Shown here in pieces: positions 1 through 6,051 of a stretch of 40,727 nucleotides of DNA; position 1 is the first letter of the stretch; every line of letters starts with the position of its first letter. This DNA comes from Schlesneria paludicola DSM 18645. GTDB lineage: Bacteria > Planctomycetota > Planctomycetia > Planctomycetales > Planctomycetaceae. Both the position numbers and the translations under genes were made by a program. The notes beneath the pieces were generated by a model that was given only the letters and a program-made list of their open reading frames with translations, ran no database searches and was not told where the DNA came from. The stretch spans positions 1-40,727 of the forward strand of contig CAMAYU010000031.1 of assembly GCA_945862235.1 (NCBI GenBank), written 5' to 3'.

Positions 1-672
1 CGAGGCCATTTCAATCACGGTTGGCTCGACACGTTTCACACGTTTTCGTTTGGCGACTACTTCGACCCGGCGCACAACAATTTTCGTTCGCTGCGAGTGA
101 TGAACGAAGACCGCGTCTCTCCCGGCCAAGGTTTCGGAATGCACGGGCACCGAGACATGGAGATCGTCACCTACGTCCTGAGCGGCGCATTGCAGCACAA
201 AGACAGTTTGGGCAACGGCGAGACTTTGCGACCGGGCGAATTCCAACGGATGTCGGCCGGGACCGGGATTCGTCACAGTGAATTCAATCCGTCCGCGACT
301 GAGCCGGTCCATCTCTATCAAATCTGGCTGACTCCGCGCCAACTTGGCTTGCAGCCCGGTTACGAACAAAAAGCGTTCGCGGAATCCGAGCGGCTCAATC
401 GCTTCCGCTTGGTCGCGTCGCCTGACGGCGTTGATGGCTCGCTCACCATCCAGCAAGACGCTCGCGTATTTCTGGCGACGCTGTCACATGGCGAGAGTAT
501 CTCACACGAGATGGCACCGGAGCGTCACGCTTGGCTGCAAGTTCTGCGAGGTCGAGTGATGTTGAACGGCATCTCGCTTGAAACCAGCGACGGTGCAGCG
601 GTCAACGATGAGCCACTGCTATTGATTGTTGCTGCTGAACCCACGGAGCTGATGCTGTTTGAACTGGCATAG
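1..672 (+). CDS. Pirin family protein (5' end outside window)
   Basis: This is the 3' part of a pirin-like bicupin gene; the frame is open from base 1, so the true start lies upstream. The visible N-terminal cupin begins with residues like WLDTFHTFSFGDYFDP, then HGHRDMEIVTYVLSG and GTGIRHSEFNPS. These carry the His-x-His, the later His and the nearby Glu that bind one iron or other metal in pirins and YhhW-type quercetinases. A second, weaker cupin follows (about residues 140-223) and ends normally at TAG. Pirins act in the cytoplasm; some bacterial members oxidise quercetin, others have regulatory or unknown roles, and the substrate here cannot be told. A GTG and an ATG at 97-102 are internal codons of the conserved domain, not starts. 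Confidence 0.9.
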   Translation, partial: RGHFNHGWLDTFHTFSFGDYFDPAHNNFRSLRVMNEDRVSPGQGFGMHGHRDMEIVTYVLSGALQHKDSLGNGETLRPGEFQRMSAGTGIRHSEFNPSATEPVHLYQIWLTPRQLGLQPGYEQKAFAESERLNRFRLVASPDGVDGSLTIQQDARVFLATLSHGESISHEMAPERHAWLQVLRGRVMLNGISLETSDGAAVNDEPLLLIVAAEPTELMLFELA

Positions 673-862
673 TCGGCGGATTTGTTTGCGCAACTCGTAC
701 TGATCTAGAGTCTTCAACCATCCCACTTACACTCGGAAAATGCTGTCCGTCGTGACTTGAAGCTATGGAGACAAGTCGGAAAAGCTCCTAGGCCAACCGC
801 AGCTGTGCCCGCCCAACGTCCGCCCTTTTTTCAAATTCCAACACTCGACGAGTAACGGTTCT

Positions 863-1111
863 TCATAGAAGTGGCACATTTCCCGTGATTGCGAACCCGA
901 AGCCGGGCCATCCGTTCTGCGCCAGCACTGAGTCCACAAACGTCTCATGGCACTGCTTCGGCCCCTCGCTCTCTACCACCACCGACAACCGCGACACCAC
1001 GCCCCCCGCATCGGCGAGGTAGAGCACCTGATGCGTCTCCACCGGCGGCGAGTCGCTCGCAAAGACCGTGACGGCCGTGAGCAGCAGAACGAATGACGAG
1101 ACAACTTTCAT
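863..1111 (-). CDS. Small secreted protein, possibly an N-terminal remnant
   Basis: An 82-residue frame starts at ATG (1111, minus) with an AAGGCGG-like ribosome site just upstream. Residues 1-19 (MKVVSSFVLLLTAVTVFAS) look like a Sec signal peptide. The rest includes HQVLYLADAGGVVSRLSV and ends abruptly in NVPLL. I do not recognise a finished domain. From memory, similar N-termini occur in longer secreted planctomycete proteins with EF-hand-like segments, so this may be a truncated copy; that is inference only. The start abuts a dispersed repeat at 1121, consistent with rearrangement nearby. Coding status is moderate and function unknown. Confidence 0.45.
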   Translation of the reverse strand: MKVVSSFVLLLTAVTVFASDSPPVETHQVLYLADAGGVVSRLSVVVESEGPKQCHETFVDSVLAQNGWPGFGFAITGNVPLL

Positions 1112-1120
1112 GGCAACCGC

Positions 1121-1792
1121 CTTGTCCCCTCGCCCCGGCCTTGCAGGGAGAGGGTGAGTGGTTCTTCTGCGAAGTGTGGCTGGGGTCAGGAGTCTTCGAC
1201 TGCCCCCAGTCTGCGAGCAATGTGAGCAGTAGCTGGGGGCTCGAAGACTCGACCCCAGCTACCCTGTCCGGGGTTTCGCGAAACGCTCCAGCCCCGACCG
1301 CCCAACCGCAGGCCAATAAGAGACTTGCGACATAAAAACGCAAGCAAAGCCCACTTTTCCACGCCCAATTCGTCCGCCAGCGTCTTGAAAAAGACTTTTC
1401 CAAGCCGCTGGCGGCCTCCAACGCCTCAAAAAAGACTTTTCCAACGCGCCGTAGCCCTCCAGCGCGCCGAAAAAGTCTTTTCCAACGCGCCGGAGGCCGC
1501 CAGCGCGCCAAAAAAGTCTTTTCCAACACGTCACAGCCCGCCAGCGCGCCGCACAAGACTTTTCCAACGCGCCGCAGACCGCCAGCGAGGTAAAAAAGTC
1601 TTTTCCAACGCGCCAAAACAGAACCGCGAGTTCAGAAAGTCCGCTGGGTAGCCGTGGCTGGAGCCGCCTTGAGCGAAGCCACGTGGTTTCGCGAAACGCT
1701 CCAACCCCGGCCACCCGATCGCATTTGTTCATTGCACTGAAGAACCCCTCACCCTGGCCCTCTCCCCGCAAGGCCGGGGCGAGGGGACAAAG
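1121..1792. repeat. Composite non-coding repeat block with inverted ends
   Basis: This gene-free stretch is bounded by inverted copies of one GC-rich element: 1121-1166 (core TTGTCCCCTCGCCCCGGCC) and 1741-1792. The right copy reads the same on the minus strand apart from a short indel. Inside are a hairpin (1179-1209 with 1232-1260), two direct copies of GGTTTCGCGAAACGCTCCA (1272-1290 and 1685-1703) with similar following bases, and a 41-bp tandem array (1388-1618). Long frames exist on both strands but are repeat-driven: 41 is not a multiple of 3, so every frame cycles through the repeat, and the translations look like no known protein. I see no transposase or gene here. Confidence 0.75.
1388..1618. 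repeat. 41-bp tandem repeat, six copies
   Basis: Six units each carry AAAAG(A/T)CTTTTCCAA followed by a GC-rich segment related to CGCGCCGNAGNCCGCCAGCG. The central A/T base of the AT-rich core falls at 1394, 1435, 1476, 1517, 1558 and 1599: exactly 41 bp each time. The core is palindromic except for its central base, and it alternates between GAC and GTC forms. The GC-rich part also contains short inverted segments. The exact spacing, about four helical turns, would place successive AT-rich palindromes close to the same face of the DNA. Confidence 0.9.
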
Positions 1793-1952
1793 CCAAGTTC
1801 GTCGTAAGCCCAGTCGGGTGCGTGAAACAATGCCGACGGTCATTTCCAAGTGATCTCCGCAGTGAGACGATTCGGAGTTGAACCGCGAACCTGCGGGAGG
1901 AATAATCGGCTCGACCACGGAAGCCGCTGTCAGACTCTTGAGGCCCCATCCC

Positions 1953-2228
1953 ATGCTCATTGACACACAGAATCTCGTCGATTCGGAATCGTTTCGGCGG
2001 GAACCGGAGCGTTACATGACGGCCGCCAGTGCCGGCAATGGCCCCGTCGCGGTGATGAAGGACGCCCGGGTGATCGGCGTGCTGGTGGATCCCGACGAGT
2101 ACGAGCAGATGTTCGGTGTGGCGGTGCGCGAGTTGTTGTCGAGCCGGATGACCGGCCCCACGCTGACGCAGGACGAGGTCAAAGCCGGCATTCAAAAGCT
2201 GATTCAATATCGGCGACGCGGGGCATAA
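1953..2228 (+). CDS. Phd/YefM-type antitoxin
   Basis: A 91-residue protein beginning MLIDTQNLVDSESFRREP at ATG 1953; an upstream in-frame start at 1878 would add a tail read through unrelated sequence and is not preferred. The pattern of a short N-terminal strand, a segment PVAVMKDARVIGVLVDPDEYE near residues 30-50 and a charged C-terminal helix is that of Phd/YefM antitoxins, which bind their operator DNA through the N-terminal half and wrap the partner toxin with the C-terminal half. The next frame downstream is a ParE/RelE-type toxin, the expected partner. Its stop (TAA 2226-2228) overlaps the beginning of the toxin-like reading frame, suggesting translational coupling. Confidence 0.75.
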   Translation: MLIDTQNLVDSESFRREPERYMTAASAGNGPVAVMKDARVIGVLVDPDEYEQMFGVAVRELLSSRMTGPTLTQDEVKAGIQKLIQYRRRGA

Positions 2229-2290
2229 CGGCTCGCAAGCCCAAGCCCCTCCGCTGGCAATCGGCCGCCTACGATGATCTGCGCGAGATC

Positions 2291-2539
2291 GTGGGCTACA
2301 TTGCGGCGGAGAGCCCGGTCAACGCCGACCGGTTTGCGAAGGCGGTGTTCGCCCGAGTGGCACTGCTGGCCGAGTCGCCTCACCTGGGAAGCGTTTGTCC
2401 GCACTTTCGCAAGGCCCGCCAGTTGATCCACGGCAACTACATCATTTACTACAGCGTCCACCGAACCGAGATCGTGATTCGCGCGGTGGTCCACGGTGCC
2501 CGGCTCTTTCGCTCCTACTGGCTCCGGCGCGAGGAATGA
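2291..2539 (+). CDS. ParE/RelE-family toxin (start uncertain, probably further upstream)
   Basis: From GTG 2291 the protein is 82 residues: YIAAESPVNADRFAKAVFAR, then ESPHLG, then HGNYIIYYSVHRTEIVIRAV and HGARLF. This matches the ParE/RelE toxin fold, members of which poison gyrase or cleave mRNA on ribosomes. Toxin-like coding clearly continues upstream in the same frame: 2228-2290 reads TARKPKPLRWQSAAYDDLRE and onward, the usual first strand and helix of the family. I found no in-frame ATG, GTG or TTG between 2177 and 2291; only ATA 2225 (overlapping the antitoxin stop), ACG 2228 and CTG 2279 are available. Either a non-standard start with coupling is used, or the start was lost and the gene is decaying. 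The GTG start would remove the first helix. Confidence 0.7.
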   Translation: MGYIAAESPVNADRFAKAVFARVALLAESPHLGSVCPHFRKARQLIHGNYIIYYSVHRTEIVIRAVVHGARLFRSYWLRREE

Positions 2540-2579
2540 GTTTGTTCTCATGGCGTGGTGATCGACTACCGTAGCGCCC

Positions 2580-3929
2580 TCACAGAATCTCCGTGATTGG
2601 CTTGGCGGTGAGATCGGCGATGCGGATGGGGCGGCCGACGTTGGACAGGTTCTGTGTGTGCGGATCGAGGCCCAGCGATTGGCACATCGTCGCGAAGAGG
2701 TCTTGGACCGAGACCGGGCGGTCGTCGATTTTCATGCCGTCGGGGCTGGTCTTGCCGATGGCCTGGCCTCCCTTGATGCCGCCGCCGCACATCACCGTGG
2801 ACCACGCGGCGGGGAAGTGATCGCGACCGGTCTGCGGGTTGATCTTCGGAGTGCGACCGAACTCGCCCATCCAGACGATCAGCGTCGAATCGAGCAGGCC
2901 GCGATCCTTGAGGTCGCTCATCAGCGTCGCCCAGGCCGGATCGAGGACGCCGAGCAGACCTTTCACCGCTGTGAAGTTCTGCTGATGAGTATCCCAGGCA
3001 AAGGTCTGGTTGTTTCCGACGCCATTCAACGAGACCTCGACGAACGGAACGCCTCGTTCGATGAGGCGTCTGGCGAGGAGACAGGCCTGGCCGAACTGGT
3101 TGCGTCCGTAGTCGTCGCGCAGCTTGGCCGGTTCGCTGTCGAGTTGGAATGCCTTAACCGCCTCGGACCGCATCATGCGCACGGCCGCGGCGTAGGCTTC
3201 GCGATGGCTGTCGGAGATCAGTCCCGGCCGCTGGCTGGCGAAGTCGGCTTCCAAGTCGCTCAGTAAGGCCAACCGCGCGTCGGCCTGTTCGAGCTTGATG
3301 CCGCCCGGAAGGACAAGATTCTTCACGCCGAGCGACGGATCGTAGTTCATGCCGTTCGGCCCACCGGCCACTCGATTGCCGTCGCCGACCACCAGCGGAG
3401 CGTACTTCGGTCCGAGGAAGCCGGGGCCATACGCTCCGGGGCTGAACTGTGTGTACGGCGCGACGGCCACGAAGTTGGGCAGCTCCGAGTTCTCCTGCCC
3501 CAACTCCTTGCTGAACAGTGACCCCATCGTCGGGTAGTCGATCGGCCCGGTCGGCAGGTTGCCCGTCCGCATCAGATACGTGCCGCGCGTGTGATCCCCC
3601 TCCTTGGTGCTCATCGAGCGAATCGGCACGCAGTACTCCATCAGCCTGGCCAGCTTGGGGAGATGCTCGCAGACCTGAATGCCCGGCACGGATGACTCGA
3701 TCGGCTTGAACTGCCCGCCGTTCTCATGACCCGGCTTCATGTCGAACGTGTCGGTCTGAGGCGGCCCGCCCGTCATCCACAGCAGGATCACCGACTTCTT
3801 CCGACCGGGCGATTTGATCGCCTCATTCGCGAAAGCGGGCATCCAGCGAGACATGGATGCGCCGAAGGCTCCGCAGGTGGAGAGCTTGAGTAAGTCACGA
3901 CGGGAAAGAGCAGAGGCCGTTCGCTGCAT
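2580..3929 (-). CDS. DUF1501 family protein, Tat-exported
   Basis: 449 residues from ATG at 3929; a TTG at 3959 in frame would add ten residues and is less likely. The N-terminus has a twin-arginine motif, SRRDLLKLS at residues 9-17, followed by a hydrophobic stretch ending near MPAFA: a Tat signal. The body is typical of DUF1501 (ILLWMTGGPPQTDTFDMKP, then LVVWMGEFGRTPKI, then GRDHFPAAWSTVMCGGGIKGG near the C-terminus), a family with an alkaline-phosphatase/sulfatase-like fold that is very abundant in Planctomycetes. The enzymatic reaction is not established. DUF1501 genes often sit beside DUF1549/DUF1553 genes; none is present here, so this is a solitary copy. Likely periplasmic. Confidence 0.93.
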   Translation of the reverse strand: MQRTASALSRRDLLKLSTCGAFGASMSRWMPAFANEAIKSPGRKKSVILLWMTGGPPQTDTFDMKPGHENGGQFKPIESSVPGIQVCEHLPKLARLMEYCVPIRSMSTKEGDHTRGTYLMRTGNLPTGPIDYPTMGSLFSKELGQENSELPNFVAVAPYTQFSPGAYGPGFLGPKYAPLVVGDGNRVAGGPNGMNYDPSLGVKNLVLPGGIKLEQADARLALLSDLEADFASQRPGLISDSHREAYAAAVRMMRSEAVKAFQLDSEPAKLRDDYGRNQFGQACLLARRLIERGVPFVEVSLNGVGNNQTFAWDTHQQNFTAVKGLLGVLDPAWATLMSDLKDRGLLDSTLIVWMGEFGRTPKINPQTGRDHFPAAWSTVMCGGGIKGGQAIGKTSPDGMKIDDRPVSVQDLFATMCQSLGLDPHTQNLSNVGRPIRIADLTAKPITEIL

Positions 3930-4037
3930 GGTGGGTCTCCAAGTTCGATCAGTAGTCAATCAGTCGTTTAAGCGCTTGGGCAACGCCCCGCGCGTCGGTG
4001 ACAATAATTGGACCTCTCCCCTTTTTTGTCTCCCACA

Positions 4038-5807
4038 TCACCGGAAGACATTTTGCACGAAGTGAAACAGGGCCTGTTTCCATTCGGGGCCGTCGTGGCC
4101 TCGGGGGGTGACGTGCCAAGTGTGGGGGATGGATTGCGTTTTGAGGTGCGAGTGGAAGCCTTGGCTGATCGGGAAGAGGCTGTCTTTGGTCCCGCAGGAG
4201 AGGAAGAGGAGCTTCAGTTGTTTGACGGCTTCGGGGTCGGGGACGAGGTCGGCGGGCTTCTTCGTGTTGGGGGCCGATGAGAATCCGCCGACCGAGCCGA
4301 ACGTGTCGAGGTGACTGAGGCCGAAGTTCAGTGATTGGCCCCCTCCCATCGACAAACCGGCCAGGGCGCGGTGGTCTCGATCGGCGAGCGTGCGGTAGCG
4401 CGATTCAATCGCGGGGATCACATCGTCGAGCAGGTCTCGCTCGAAGGTCGCGAAGGCGGGAGCGGCGGCGAAGACGTTTCCTTCGGCTCGGTCATTCTTC
4501 TGGGCACGGCCATTCGGCATGACGACGATCATCGGGACCGCCTTGCCGTCGGCGATCAGGTTGTCGAGCAACACGCCCGGCTGAGCGAACCGCTGCCATT
4601 CGGTCTCGTCACCGCCGATGCCGTGCAGCAGATAGAGGACCGGGTACTTCTTCGCTGCGTTGTCCTTGTCGAAACCGGGGTTGTCCTTGTCGAAACCGGG
4701 GTTGTCCTTGTCATAGCCCGGCGGCGTGTAGACGTGCATCTTTCGCTTCGTGCCGACGGTCTTCGAGTCGTATTCGATCATCTCCAGCCTCCCGTGCGCG
4801 ATCCCTTCGCGCGGCTTGTCGAATCCTTCCGCCGGTTCCGCGAAGGCGGGAACGTCATCCGCGTTGACGACGATCGGCGTGCGAGTTCCTCGTCGTTCTG
4901 GTCGCGTTGCGCTGGCGGCTTGAGCCACGGTGACTCCCGAGTATGCGTACTTCGAGACCGTCTCCCACGCGAGCTTTTGCAGCAGGGCGTGTTGTTCGTC
5001 GGTGACTCCGCCCCCCTGAGCCTTCAGTCCTTCGGGGCTGATGCGGTAGATGGCCGCGAAGTTACAGTACGACGCCAAGACCTGAACGTGTGGTCCGGCG
5101 TGTCCGATCGGGTCGGTGAAAAGTTCCGACTGCTTCGTGATGCCGGGGAACTTGCCGTCAACAACGAGGCCCCTCAGCTTCACAACGGCATCTCCGACGG
5201 GGATGAGGAAGACCGCGGTCTTCCCGTGTTGCTGGTTGAGATCGTCGGCTTGAGCTTCGAGTTTCGTTCGCCAGTCATCGACGGCAGTCTGAAGGTCTTC
5301 GATCTTCGCGTTGTCGCGCTGGGCATTGTCGGTGATGCGGCCATCTCCCGCAGGGACATCGAACGGATACCACGACCCCTGCACGAGGAGCCTCAGTTTC
5401 GGATTGTGCTTCAAACCCAGCTCAGCGAATTTCGTGATCCCCTCGTCAGGGATCAGAACGTGAGCGGCCATTGTGAAGACATCGACCTCGCCACTGGTCA
5501 GCGCGGGCTTGGCCTTGTTCTTCGCGTCCTCAAGGTCCCAATGCTGGATGACGCGCGAGCCGCCGATCCCCTGCTGACCGACCAGCTTGTGCCCCTGAAT
5601 GCCCGCCAGCTTCACAAGCTGTTCCACTCGCGGAGGGACAAACATGTGAAAGCTGTGCCCGGTGTAGAAGACTCGCAATCCGTCGGGCTGCTTCGCGTCT
5701 TGGGCTAGAGCGCGTCTGGCGTCTGGCAGCATCAGCACGCTCGCGATGAGGACGACCAACGCCCTAATCAGACTGCTTCGACCTGCGTCTCTCGTGACGA
5801 ATCGCAT
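4038..5807 (-). CDS. Secreted esterase with N-terminal SGNH-like domain
   Basis: 589 residues with an N-terminal signal region (hydrophobic LIRALVVLIASVLMLPD, cleavage probably after ARRALA). Residues about 45-300 contain GLRVFYTGHSFHMFVPP and TMAAHVLIPDEGI and look like a diverged SGNH-hydrolase-type domain. Residues about 340-589 are an alpha/beta-hydrolase of the esterase D/feruloyl-esterase class: VLYLLHGIGGDETEW (oxyanion region), nucleophile elbow GLSMGG with Ser486, acid Asp542 in GTKDSLF, and His571 in RGHDGPEW. Such domains release acetyl or feruloyl groups from plant-type polysaccharides. A 21-bp tandem repeat within the linker adds NPGFDKD units. It lies downstream of no obvious operon partner; the DUF1501 gene follows on the same strand after about 110 bp. 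Confidence 0.85.
   Translation of the reverse strand: MRFVTRDAGRSSLIRALVVLIASVLMLPDARRALAQDAKQPDGLRVFYTGHSFHMFVPPRVEQLVKLAGIQGHKLVGQQGIGGSRVIQHWDLEDAKNKAKPALTSGEVDVFTMAAHVLIPDEGITKFAELGLKHNPKLRLLVQGSWYPFDVPAGDGRITDNAQRDNAKIEDLQTAVDDWRTKLEAQADDLNQQHGKTAVFLIPVGDAVVKLRGLVVDGKFPGITKQSELFTDPIGHAGPHVQVLASYCNFAAIYRISPEGLKAQGGGVTDEQHALLQKLAWETVSKYAYSGVTVAQAASATRPERRGTRTPIVVNADDVPAFAEPAEGFDKPREGIAHGRLEMIEYDSKTVGTKRKMHVYTPPGYDKDNPGFDKDNPGFDKDNAAKKYPVLYLLHGIGGDETEWQRFAQPGVLLDNLIADGKAVPMIVVMPNGRAQKNDRAEGNVFAAAPAFATFERDLLDDVIPAIESRYRTLADRDHRALAGLSMGGGQSLNFGLSHLDTFGSVGGFSSAPNTKKPADLVPDPEAVKQLKLLFLSCGTKDSLFPISQGFHSHLKTQSIPHTWHVTPRGHDGPEWKQALFHFVQNVFR
4660..4722. repeat. 21-bp tandem repeat inside the esterase gene
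   Basis: Three near-identical 21-bp units (core TTGTCCTTGTCGAAACCGGG) encode repeats of the heptapeptide NPGFDKD around residues 364-383. The last unit diverges (GYDKDN). The unit is a multiple of three, so changes in copy number keep the frame. It sits just before the esterase hydrophobic strand YPVLYLLHG. Confidence 0.85.
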
Positions 5808-5969
5808 GATGACTTTCTGGGTTGAGTTGCGAGGACCGTGACGAAATCTCGGGCACCGCGGATGGTGTGTCCCTCGGCAAATGATTCAAAGACAACCGCA
5901 ATCTACCCACCTGCCACACCCACTGAAACTATGTCCCATTCCGTACTGCGTCTCGCGTCGAGTGTGTGG

Positions 5970-5975
5970 CTATAA
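5970..5975 (+). promoter_or_regulatory. Candidate -10 box for the NfeD-type gene
   Basis: A perfect TATAAT lies 77 bp before the ATG at 6052 in the only gap available for a promoter, followed by CCCGCCG. No good -35 hexamer is seen 16-18 bp upstream. A similar TA-rich hexamer followed by a CCGC-rich stretch precedes three other genes in this window. Confidence 0.4.
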
Positions 5976-6051
5976 TCCCGCCGACCGTCTGCGAAGGCTG
6001 TAGTCGCGGACGCATCGCAGTATTCGACTCTCAGTGGAACGGAAGAACTCG

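Noticed and set aside
945-1966. Long minus-strand frames across the repeat block (223 and 235 residues)
   Set aside because: Their sequence is produced by the 41-bp repeat read in rotating frames, giving low-complexity Arg/Trp/Gly peptide with no family resemblance; both overlap each other and other frames.
4335-5708. 457-residue plus-strand frame opposite the esterase gene
   Set aside because: It is the antisense shadow of a gene with complete catalytic motifs; no family resemblance.
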